Under the pieces are notes generated by a model. It was not told where the DNA came from. It searched no databases and was given only the letters and a program-made list of their open reading frames with translations. A DNA stretch of 64,000 nt. Origin: Streptomyces sp. P3 (lineage in GTDB: Bacteria > Actinomycetota > Actinomycetes > Streptomycetales > Streptomycetaceae). The DNA is taken from assembly GCF_003032475.1 (NCBI RefSeq), contig NZ_CP028369.1, positions 2,046,001-2,110,000 of the forward strand, read 5' to 3'. Position 1 is the first letter of the stretch. The number at the start of each line of letters is the position of its first letter. Shown piece after piece: positions 31,600 to 41,479 of this stretch. The position numbers and the translations under genes were made by a program.

Positions 31600-32960
31600 T
31601 TTTGGGGTGATTCGGTCTTGCTGGGGTCATGCGGCGAGCTCGACGTCCGCGGGTGTGCGGGATTCGTAGAAGGTGCCGTCGCGGAGCATGGCGAACAGGA
31701 CGCTGATGCGTTGGCGGGCGAGGCGGAGGAGGGCCTGGGTGTGGGTCTTGCCGCGGTTGCGTTGCTTGTCGTAGTAGGTGCGGGAGGCGGGGTCGGCGTT
31801 CATGCAGGCGAAGGCGGACAGGAACATGGCGCGTTTGAGCTGGCGGTTGCCGCCTCGGGGTGCGTGTTCGCCGTGGATCGAGGTGCCGGACGACTTCGTT
31901 GTCGGGGCGAGGCCGGCGTAGGAGGCGAGGTGGGCGGCGGTGGGGAAGCTGGTGCCGTCGCCGACGGTGACCAGCAGGACGGCGGCGGTCCTGACGCCGA
32001 CGCCGGGCATCGACGTCAGGACCGGGGAAAGAGGGTGGGCCTCCAGCAGGGCGTTGATCTGGGCTTCCAGGGCCCGGCGCTGTTCGTGGACAGCGGCGAG
32101 CGAGCGGGCCAGGGAGGGCACGACGATGTCGAGGGTGCCGGTGCCCGGGACCACGACGGTCTGCTCGTCCAACGCTTCGAAGACATCGTCGATCAGCCGC
32201 TGGGCCATGCGTGGGGCCTTGGGCCGGATGAGCTCGACGAGCCTGCGGCGGCCGGCTTTGCGCAGTGCGGCCGGGGAGCCGTAGCGCTCCAGCAGCCAGG
32301 TGACGGCCTGGTGGTCGAGGCGGGGGCCCAGGACGCGCTCCAGCGACGGGTGGAACTGGGTGAGCAGGCCGCGTATGCGGTTGGAGGTGCGGGTGGCCTC
32401 GGCCGCGAGGTCCTGGTCGAAGCCGACGAGAACCGTGAGTTCGGCGGTGATCTCGTCGGTGAGCTCCAGCGAGCGCAGGGTGTGCGGCATGGTGCGGGCG
32501 GCGTCCGCGATCACGGCTGCGTCCTTCGCGTCGGTCTTGGCCTCGCCCGGATACAGGTCGGCGATCCGCCGCATCGCGAGTCCGGGCAGGTAGGCGACCT
32601 TGCAGCCGGTGTCCCGGGCGACCGTGAGCGGGAGGGCGCCGATGGAGGCGGGCTGGTCCACGATCACCAGGACGGTGCCGAACTTGGCCTTGAGTTTGTC
32701 GAAGACGGCCCGCAGTTTCGGCTCGCTGTTGGGCAGCTGCTTGTCGAGGACCTTCTTCCCGGCCGGGGTGAGCCCGTGGCCGTGGTGAGCACTCTTTCCG
32801 ACGTCCAGGCCGAGGAACACGCCCACGTCTTCGGTGTCGAACATCGCGCCCTTTCCAGGGTGTTGAGCGTGCCGGCCTCGGCAGTGGTGTCGTGCGCGCG
32901 CATCCACGTTATGCAGACCTGCCGCCCGCGAGCTGTCCGGCATTGCGCCGGACCGGGCGG
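31600..32960 (-). mobile_element. IS110-family insertion sequence (approximate ends)
   Basis: One intact IS110-type transposase gene with flanking non-coding ends, lying between a LacI gene and a phosphatase gene. IS110 elements lack clear terminal inverted repeats, so the ends are estimates. The stretch upstream of the transposase (minus-strand sense, ~32845-32960) contains a stem-loop, GTCCGGC (32935-32941) / GCCGGAC (32947-32953) with a 5-nt loop. It is the expected place for a bridge RNA in this family. Confidence 0.7.
31627..32844 (-). CDS. IS110-family DEDD transposase/recombinase
   Basis: A 405-residue protein with an N-terminal RuvC-like DEDD domain: FLGLDVGKSAHHGHGL (~9-24) carries the first Asp, VIVDQPASIG the Glu/Asp segment, and KTDAKDAAVIADAAR (~105-119) the last pair. 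The C-terminal Tnp domain contains LTSMPGVGVRTAAVLL (~283-298), the conserved Ser region and RGGNRQLKRAMF. Length and motifs are complete, so it is probably active. The ATG at 32844 (MFDTEDVGVFLG) is chosen as the usual family N-terminus. Recombination in this family is guided by a bridge RNA encoded next to the gene. Confidence 0.92.
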   Translation of the reverse strand: MFDTEDVGVFLGLDVGKSAHHGHGLTPAGKKVLDKQLPNSEPKLRAVFDKLKAKFGTVLVIVDQPASIGALPLTVARDTGCKVAYLPGLAMRRIADLYPGEAKTDAKDAAVIADAARTMPHTLRSLELTDEITAELTVLVGFDQDLAAEATRTSNRIRGLLTQFHPSLERVLGPRLDHQAVTWLLERYGSPAALRKAGRRRLVELIRPKAPRMAQRLIDDVFEALDEQTVVVPGTGTLDIVVPSLARSLAAVHEQRRALEAQINALLEAHPLSPVLTSMPGVGVRTAAVLLVTVGDGTSFPTAAHLASYAGLAPTTKSSGTSIHGEHAPRGGNRQLKRAMFLSAFACMNADPASRTYYDKQRNRGKTHTQALLRLARQRISVLFAMLRDGTFYESRTPADVELAA

Positions 32961-33656
32961 TGGCCGGACCTCTCATCAGCGTCTCCGACGGCACCTCCCG
33001 AGCCCGGTGACACCACCCCCCAGGTCATCCGTTCGACAGGGGGACACAGTCATGCCGGGCCCGGAGGCCAGCGGCCCTCTTGCAGGACCGCGAAGAACAT
33101 AACGGGGGCGGGAGGTGCGGTACCAGGAGCACGGGACTCGGTCCGGGGTGGACCGCGCGGCGTCAACGCCCGTGAGCGAGCAGCACGTATGGGCGTTTTC
33201 CGGCGGGCGGGCAACGGCTCGGCCGGCCGGAGTTCCGACGGTCCGTCAGGCACGGGCCATGGTCCCGGCCGGCCGTCGCGGCAGAACTCGGCGGTTGCTC
33301 CGCGCTTCCCGTTCGTCCGTGGTGGTCACCCATCCTCAGCAGTCACCGAAGTCACATGCACCCCAGCCGACGCAACGCCCCCACCGGTCCCCGGCCCCGC
33401 GCCCACCCGGCCGACCGGCGGGATCCCACCGGTGGTGCGGTGGTGCGGACACGGTGTGCGGGGGATGGGCGGGGACTGCCGAAGCCCGGGCCAATCGGGG
33501 CGAAAGCCGCGACGAACCGGAGCCCCGCCTCGATTCCCCACCCCTGGGTCATCACACGGCGCGATCCGCATTCCTATGATGGGCGCACGGCACCGCGGGC
33601 CGCTGCGACCAGGCAGCCCGAAGGGTGCAGATGCGGCGCGATGGTGGAGGGGTCTG
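32961..33656. other. non-coding stretch between the IS element and the phosphatase gene
   Basis: Nearly 700 bp with no convincing gene on either strand. Possible short frames lack ribosome sites and protein-like composition. It probably holds the phosphatase promoter and may include debris from the IS insertion. Confidence 0.5.
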
Positions 33657-34742
33657 ATGACTCAGGGGGCCGGTCAGGGACCCGAGGTGGAGCGGACGGC
33701 GACGTTGCGTGACTTCCGGGTGCCCGCGTACGTCCACGAGACCGGTCCGTACGACCACGACATCCATCCCGGGAACGCCGCGCCGCCCCTCGAGGAGCCG
33801 CTCGAGCACCCGGAGGGCTACACGCCGACCCAGCGCGACCTGCCCGTCATCAACCGTCGCGGCGACACGCTCCAGGTGACCGTGGACCCGGCGGCCGTCC
33901 AGGCGCCGGTGACCGCGACCGGTCCGGGTCCGCTGTTCGTCGTCGGCGACGTGCACGGCTACCTCGACGACCTGGTGGCCGCCCTGCGGGAGAAGGGTCT
34001 GGTCGACGCGGCCGGCAACTGGTGCGCGGGCACGGCCCGCCTCTGGTTCCTCGGCGACTTCACCGACCGCGGTCCGGACGGCATCGGCGTCATCGACCTC
34101 GTCATGCGGTTGTCCGCGGAAGCCGCCGCAGCCGGCGGATACTGCAAGGCCCTCATGGGCAACCACGAACTGCTGCTGCTCGGTGCCAAGCGCTTCGGCG
34201 ACACCCCGGTCAACTCCGGCGCGGGTACCGCCACCTTCCAGGCGGCCTGGCTGCTCAACGGCGGCCAGAAGCACGACATGGACCGGCTCCAGGACCACCA
34301 CCTGCAGTGGATGTCCCGTCTGGACGCCATGGAGGAGGTCGACGGCCATCTGCTCGTCCACTCCGACACCACCGCCTACCTCGACTACGGCGACTCGATC
34401 GAGGCGGTCAACGACACCGTCCGCGAAACGATCACGCGTAACGACGCGGACGAGGTGTGGGATCTGTTCCGCAAGTTCACGAAGCGTTTCTCCTTCCGCG
34501 ACGAGGGCGGCGCCGACGCCGTGCGCTCCCTCCTCGATACGTACGGCGGCACCCGCATCGTTCACGGCCACAGCCCGATTCCCTACCTGCTCGGCGAAGT
34601 CGGCTCCGAGGAGGGCGAGGACAACAGCGGGCCGCATGTCGAGGGACCGCACGTCTACGCCGACGGGCTGGCCATCGCGATGGACGGCGGCGTGACGATG
34701 GCCGGGAAACTCCTGGTGCAGCAATTGCCCCTGAGTATCTGA
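33657..34742 (+). CDS. PPP-family metallophosphoesterase (protein or ApaH-like phosphatase)
   Basis: A 361-residue phosphatase with all PPP metal-site motifs: GDVHGYLDD (~99-107), GDFTDRGPDG (~134-143), GNHELLLLG (~170), LLVHSD (~237) and VHGHSPIPYL (~306). An unusual ~90-residue N-terminal extension rich in Glu/Pro precedes the domain. Substrates could be phosphoproteins or dinucleoside polyphosphates; nothing in the sequence decides. The ribosome site GGAGGGG 5 bases before the ATG fixes the start. Confidence 0.9.
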   Translation: MTQGAGQGPEVERTATLRDFRVPAYVHETGPYDHDIHPGNAAPPLEEPLEHPEGYTPTQRDLPVINRRGDTLQVTVDPAAVQAPVTATGPGPLFVVGDVHGYLDDLVAALREKGLVDAAGNWCAGTARLWFLGDFTDRGPDGIGVIDLVMRLSAEAAAAGGYCKALMGNHELLLLGAKRFGDTPVNSGAGTATFQAAWLLNGGQKHDMDRLQDHHLQWMSRLDAMEEVDGHLLVHSDTTAYLDYGDSIEAVNDTVRETITRNDADEVWDLFRKFTKRFSFRDEGGADAVRSLLDTYGGTRIVHGHSPIPYLLGEVGSEEGEDNSGPHVEGPHVYADGLAIAMDGGVTMAGKLLVQQLPLSI

Positions 34743-34945
34743 GCGTTACCGACCGCTCGCGGTGCGTCACCCGTACCGCTGTCGACCCGTCGACGGCGTC
34801 GCAGGCCAGGGGCCAATTTCGGCGAACCCCCTGTCACGCCATGCCGTCGCCGCTCTACCATCGGTTCATCCGTAGCAGGCTCCCCTCCGTTTCTGCCCGA
34901 CGGCTCGTTGGCATGCGAGCCCCAAGCCCTACGGAGCATCGGGGG

Positions 34946-35839
34946 ATGCACATGAACAGCGTTCCGCAGCACCTGCACAGCGAGGACCGCCAGGAGTACG
35001 AGCGGATCCTCGACGAGGCGCTGCGCTCCGCCCCACACCACCCGGAACTGGCTGCTGTCGGACAGCGGCTCAACCCCGAACAACTGCGCACCATGGCCCT
35101 CAACGCCTCCGCGCTCATCACGGTGGCCGCGGCGGCCGAGTACCAGCACTACGTGAAGATCCGCGAGGAACTGCGCCATCCCGCGCCGACGGACCCGACG
35201 ATGACGTCGGGTCCCTCGGCCACCGCCGGGACCGGCCCCGCGGAGCCGGGCGCGACCGCCATGGGCATCGCCACCAGCATGGGGGAGGCGGCCCAGGCCG
35301 CCGAAGCCGCCGGGGCCGGCGCGGTCGCCGCCGTCCTCACCCCCGTCCTCGCCGGGACCGCCGCGGGGATATTCCTCCTCGTCGGCTACATCCTCAGAGT
35401 GCTCGACCCCCAACAGGCGTTCGCCCGGACGATGCTCACGGCAGGCTGGGCCTTCGGGGCCGTGGCCGCGGCCGCGATCCTCGTCGCCACCGTCGCGTTG
35501 CTGATCACGGCTCTGCGCAACCGGCCCTCCCTGGAAGCCGGACCGTACGGCGAACTGAGCGAAGAGGTGGACCAGGCCAGGGAAGCCTGGCGGGAAGCCC
35601 TGCTGGAGCGCGGCATCCTGCCGTTCCTCCGGGAGGCCCTCACCGCTCCCGGAGCGGTGGCCCCCGTGCACAGCGACCCGGTTCGGCCCGCGCCCGTCAG
35701 CCGCCTCCCGAAGATCGGCTACGACCGCCCGGGCTTCAGCAGCCCCGATGACGGCCGCTCGGCCGGCTCACGGCCCAGTTTCAGCAGCCCGGACTACTCC
35801 AGCCCGGACTTCGGCGGACCGGACCACCAGCCGGAATAG
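34946..35839 (+). CDS. membrane protein with two helices and a Ser/Pro/Asp-rich tail
   Basis: A 297-residue protein of unknown function. Residues 1-70 are a soluble helical segment (LHSEDRQEYERILDEAL...). Two long hydrophobic helices follow (~128-150 GAVAAVLTPVLAGTAAGIFL and ~160-190 GAVAAAAILVATVALLITAL), then a charged helix and a low-complexity tail with repeats of FSSPD/YSSPDF. Probably a membrane-anchored scaffold. ATG 34946 or 34952 could be the start. It lies 203 bp after the phosphatase gene, same strand. Confidence 0.8.
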   Translation: MHMNSVPQHLHSEDRQEYERILDEALRSAPHHPELAAVGQRLNPEQLRTMALNASALITVAAAAEYQHYVKIREELRHPAPTDPTMTSGPSATAGTGPAEPGATAMGIATSMGEAAQAAEAAGAGAVAAVLTPVLAGTAAGIFLLVGYILRVLDPQQAFARTMLTAGWAFGAVAAAAILVATVALLITALRNRPSLEAGPYGELSEEVDQAREAWREALLERGILPFLREALTAPGAVAPVHSDPVRPAPVSRLPKIGYDRPGFSSPDDGRSAGSRPSFSSPDYSSPDFGGPDHQPE

Positions 35840-36030
35840 GGCGTCCGGGCATCCGGGCGTCCGGTTTGCGCCCCCGGCGAACCCGGCCGCCGTGCCGGGA
35901 AGTCCGCTGCCCCGCGCCGGGAGCGCAGGCCGCGGACGCGGCGACGCCCGGGTGGCCGGCGGAGCCGGACCACGCCGGCCGCGCTGACGCCGGCTCAGGC
36001 AGTACCCGGGGGCCGGGTGTGCCATGGAGC

Positions 36031-36120
36031 CGACGCCGGGATGGGGTGAGGCCAGGGCGCCGACGCCCGGGTGGGGTGAGGCCAGGGCGCCGACGCCCGG
36101 GTGGGGTGAGGCAGGGTGCC
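36031..36120. repeat. 30-bp tandem repeat, three copies
   Basis: Units start at 36031, 36061 and 36091, each beginning CGACGCC and containing TGGGGTGAGGCCAGGGCGC (the third copy is slightly decayed). It lies in the 388-bp convergent gap 35840-36227, which otherwise shows nothing recognisable. Confidence 0.85.
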
Positions 36121-36227
36121 GAGGTTCTGATACCGCGGCCCGGGCCGAGGCTCGGCTGTCGCCTGCCCGGCCCCGGGCGGCGGACGGCGGTGAGAGGTCG
36201 GGGCGCGTCGAACGGCCGGAAAAGCGG

Positions 36228-37703
36228 TCAGAGGATGCCGGCCTGCCCCGCGGCCGTGATCCAGCTGGGGAACTCGGAGAGAAGCCGGTCGTACAGCTCC
36301 TGGTCCGGGACGTCGGCGATGTCGTCGACGGCGAAGAAGCCCACGTTGTCCACCCGACGCCCGGGCAGCGTGTCGAACCGCTCCAGGACGCCGTAGTTGG
36401 ACCGCCCGAGTCCCACGAACTGCCAGAAGATCGGCTCCTCGACCGCGGCCCGCAACTCCCGCTCGATAGCCGCGTCCCGGTAGACCCCTCCGTCGGAGAA
36501 GAACAGCACCAGCGTCGGAACCGGCGCCGGATTCTCCCGAACGTAGGACCTGACCTGCGCGATCGCCTTCTGCTCCTCGTTCTGGATGCCGACCGAGCGC
36601 ATGTCGACCTGCCCGGGCTCCATCCCCTTGCGGGGCTTCTTGCCGCGCCGGAACAGGCTCATCTCCCCTCCGCGCACATGCAGCCGCAGCCACTCGGGCA
36701 GTTCCCCCAGGCTCAGGTCGGGGAGGCGTGCGGCTTCGCTGGCGAACGTCCAGGCCTGCATCTCGCCGTCGTCGTCGAGTTGCGCCACCACCGCCGCCAT
36801 CCGCTCCACGACGTCCGCCACCACCCCTCGGGAGTACAGGAACGCCATGGAACCGGAGGCGTCGAGGACGAGCACGACCCGGGCGCTGATCCCGGCCGCC
36901 CCCCGCTTGCTCAGGCTGACGGCGACCTGCTCCTTGCGCAGCGACAGGCGCTTGCGCATGTCCACGGGAAGCCGCTCCTCCCCCATGGTCAGACGGGGGC
37001 CCGAGGGCCCGGTGACCCCCGCGCCCGTATCCGGCAGACCCGCGCGAACGGGTGTCCTCGAGACCGGCGGGACAGTCGGAGGCACGCCCGGGCTGCCGAC
37101 CCGCGACGCGTCCGGGCCGGCGACCCGCTGCGCGTCGGGGCGAACCCGAGGCGGCGCGCTCGACTGAGCGGGCGCCTCCTCAGACTCCTCGTCCACCGTG
37201 ATCCCGAAGTCGGTGGCCAGCCCCGCGAGCCCGGACGCGTACCCCTGCCCGACCGCCCGGAACTTCCAGCGGCCCTCACGCCGGTACAGCTCACCGCCGA
37301 TGAACGCCGTCTCGGTGTCGGCCTGCATCTCGAAGCGAGCCAGTTCGGATCGCCCGTCCGGGTCCAGCACCCGCAGTGTCAGACCGGTGACCTGCCCGAA
37401 GACGCCGCCGTCGGCCGACGCACACAGCACCACCCGCGTGATGACGCCCTCCAGCGCATCGAAGTCCACCTCCACCGTGTCGGTCGTGAAGCCGCCGTCG
37501 CGCTGCTTCCCGAGGTGCCGCACAGCGCCGGATGCGTGGCGGGGCTGGTTGTAGAAGACGAAGTCACCGTCGCCCCGCACCCGTCCGTCGGCGGTCAGCA
37601 ACAGCGCCGAGGCGTCCACGTCCGGCCCCGTGGCCCTCTCGGACCAGCTGAGTTCCACACGAACGGCGTGCGAGTCGACGGCCAGGTTCGCGCCCTTGCT
37701 CAT
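36228..37703 (-). CDS. TerD-domain / von Willebrand A-domain protein
   Basis: A 491-residue two-domain protein. The N-terminal TerD domain (~1-170) includes [18 protein letters not shown] (~45-62), a Ca2+-binding fold of tellurite-resistance/stress proteins. A Pro-rich linker (~175-250) leads to a vWA domain with [18 protein letters not shown] (~278-295; the MIDAS DxSxS), [10 protein letters not shown] and a late Asp. TerD-vWA proteins occur in bacterial chemical-stress complexes. No other ter gene is adjacent. Start taken at MSKGANLAV, the classic TerD N-terminus; upstream ATGs are open but lack a better ribosome site. Confidence 0.9.
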   Translation of the reverse strand: MSKGANLAVDSHAVRVELSWSERATGPDVDASALLLTADGRVRGDGDFVFYNQPRHASGAVRHLGKQRDGGFTTDTVEVDFDALEGVITRVVLCASADGGVFGQVTGLTLRVLDPDGRSELARFEMQADTETAFIGGELYRREGRWKFRAVGQGYASGLAGLATDFGITVDEESEEAPAQSSAPPRVRPDAQRVAGPDASRVGSPGVPPTVPPVSRTPVRAGLPDTGAGVTGPSGPRLTMGEERLPVDMRKRLSLRKEQVAVSLSKRGAAGISARVVLVLDASGSMAFLYSRGVVADVVERMAAVVAQLDDDGEMQAWTFASEAARLPDLSLGELPEWLRLHVRGGEMSLFRRGKKPRKGMEPGQVDMRSVGIQNEEQKAIAQVRSYVRENPAPVPTLVLFFSDGGVYRDAAIERELRAAVEEPIFWQFVGLGRSNYGVLERFDTLPGRRVDNVGFFAVDDIADVPDQELYDRLLSEFPSWITAAGQAGIL

Positions 37704-37835
37704 GGATCGCGCAGTCATGAGCACAGTGAAGCACCACGGCCCCGGTCCCCGGCCGGGTGAGCCTCCCCGACCGGGAACTTCCCTGAACCGAACCCGAGCC
37801 TCAGGACGGCACGGGTCGTCTGTCGGCCACCGCCG

Positions 37836-37922
37836 TCAGGTGGCCAGGGGCAGATACACCCGGTTCCCACCCTCCGCGAACTCCTTGGACTTCTGGGCCA
37901 TGCCCTCCTCGATCTCCGTCCT
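37836..37922 (-). pseudogene. decayed thiC 3' end
   Basis: Minus-strand translation reads EEGMAQKSKEFAEGGNRVY then LPLAT and a stop. It matches the ThiC C-terminus ([23 protein letters not shown]) of the intact gene 1.5 kb away, in the same orientation. Identity is clear at the protein level but the DNA has diverged, so this is not a fresh duplication. No further thiC sequence is seen upstream of it. It flanks the DUF4241-like gene on the side opposite the intact thiC. Confidence 0.75.
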
Positions 37923-37973
37923 GCTGCCTCCGTGAGGTGGCAGGCCGCGCAGGTTCGTCGCGGCCCGATCCAC

Positions 37974-39263
37974 TCAGAGCAACCGCAGGTCGGGCAGATA
38001 GCCGGTCAGGACCACGACGCACACCGGCTTTCCTGTGTTCGCACGTCCCAGCCACACGGGATACGTGCCGTCCCCGCCGGTGCAGAAGGAGACGAGGTCA
38101 CTGCCGGTCGCCTCGTCCGTGGTGCGGATGTACCCGTCGCTGATGCTCTCTCCTGCATCGTCCTCCTGCTCCACGAGATGGCGTCGGTACTTGTCCGCGA
38201 GCACTTCCCACCCCGAGGCATCGGCGAAGGACCCCGCAGCGCCGTCCGTGTCGAAGCCGAAGAACTCATCCTCGCGCAACAGCCTGACGTCGTCCTTCTC
38301 GGTGAGCGCCAGCTCCCACGACAACACCGGTTCTTCCCCGAGCAGCAGACGGACAGCGACTTCCTCCTCCACGGGGAAGCGCTCGTCCTCGTACTGGCTC
38401 TCATAGGCCACCACGGCAGCCTGAATGAGGTACTCGCCCGGAGGGATCCGCTCGGACAGCTCACGACCAGCGCCGTGGCCCTTGGTGAGGGGGTCCGCGA
38501 CGGCCAGCCTGCCGCTGGGCACACGCAGAGCCGCGATGTTCCGTATTGGGGTGACCGTCATCTCCGGCTCGAAGCTCGTCACTATGCGTGTGCCTGACTC
38601 GAACAACTCCTCGAGATGGGCTGGTCGGGCCGGACGCGGAGGCACCCAGGGAGAAGGCCGGCCATCGGCGAAGCGGTCTGCGCACCATGCCTCGGTCTCG
38701 CTCTGAGTGGCGTCCACGAAGTCCAGCTGCTCCCCTGGCGGCAACGTTTGTGACAGGAGCAGCTGCCTGACACCGCATACGCCGAACCCTGATCTGGCAT
38801 GCCATCGGTTCTCTTCGGGAATGTCCGCGGGCATGTGGCGTGACGGTCCCCGCGCCCCCTTCGGTTCGCTCACCCTGCGCCCTTTGCCGCCCGGAAAGAG
38901 GTCCACGTAGGTGCGCCCGGCTTCGAGGGCGAACTCGGTCTGCTCCTCGGTGTCATAGCGCCATCCCCCGAGGTGGCGCAGGAACAGGCGCCCGGGTTCG
39001 AGCAGGCGCCAGTCCGCCTCCCTGATTCGCCGTCCCCGATCGTCGTACGCCCATGCGCCCACGTGGGAATCACCCCAGGCCACCAGGTGCACTTCGACTG
39101 GTGAGGTTTGGCCCTCCCGCCAGTGCACCATCACATAGGGCTTTCCCACACGGTCCCGTGCCTCGGCCGCAGCAGGCGAGAGCGGGTGGAGCACCGTCCG
39201 GGAGACCAGGTCCCACCCCTCGGCGAAAGACACCTTCACCGTCTGCCCAGCATCCCGCACCAT
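37974..39263 (-). CDS. DUF4241-like protein
   Basis: A 429-residue protein. The C-terminal ~200 residues resemble DUF4241: FFGFDTDGAAGSFADASG, then the final TGGDGTYPVWLGRANTGKPV. The N-terminal half has a bare WxVHLVAWGDSHVGAW-type beta-rich segment. Function is unknown; DUF4241 proteins often occur in patchy, horizontally moved neighbourhoods. The gene sits exactly between intact thiC (139 bp upstream) and a fossil thiC 3' end (50 bp downstream). ATG 39263 stands only one base after GGAGG; GTG 39260 would have better spacing. Confidence 0.75.
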   Translation of the reverse strand: MVRDAGQTVKVSFAEGWDLVSRTVLHPLSPAAAEARDRVGKPYVMVHWREGQTSPVEVHLVAWGDSHVGAWAYDDRGRRIREADWRLLEPGRLFLRHLGGWRYDTEEQTEFALEAGRTYVDLFPGGKGRRVSEPKGARGPSRHMPADIPEENRWHARSGFGVCGVRQLLLSQTLPPGEQLDFVDATQSETEAWCADRFADGRPSPWVPPRPARPAHLEELFESGTRIVTSFEPEMTVTPIRNIAALRVPSGRLAVADPLTKGHGAGRELSERIPPGEYLIQAAVVAYESQYEDERFPVEEEVAVRLLLGEEPVLSWELALTEKDDVRLLREDEFFGFDTDGAAGSFADASGWEVLADKYRRHLVEQEDDAGESISDGYIRTTDEATGSDLVSFCTGGDGTYPVWLGRANTGKPVCVVVLTGYLPDLRLL

Positions 39264-39402
39264 GCCTCCCGAGCTGCACCGATCACGCTCCTGCTGTTTC
39301 GAGGAACCATAGGGGCGGCATACGACAACGGCCGGCGCTGCCGTGGAGAGCAGTGCGACAGGCGGTGCCCGGATCAGTCGACCGCAGGCACCGCCCGGAG
39401 CC

Positions 39403-41330
<1,928 letters not shown>

Positions 41331-41331
41331 C

Positions 41332-41345
41332 GTTTCACGTGAAAC
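41332..41345. other. parS site upstream of the thiC riboswitch
   Basis: Perfect GTTTCACGTGAAAC immediately 5' of the riboswitch in the thiC leader/promoter region. Confidence 0.9.
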
Positions 41346-41479
41346 ATCGCGAAGACGGAGGTCAGCGTCCTCTCAGCCCGGTGCTCCGAGCTCCCGCGTG
41401 TGCAAAAGGTGGCTCCACGCTAGCGGCTTATGTGGCGCGGTGAACAGTGGGCCTCTTTCGTTCTTGCGATGATCGGGCG

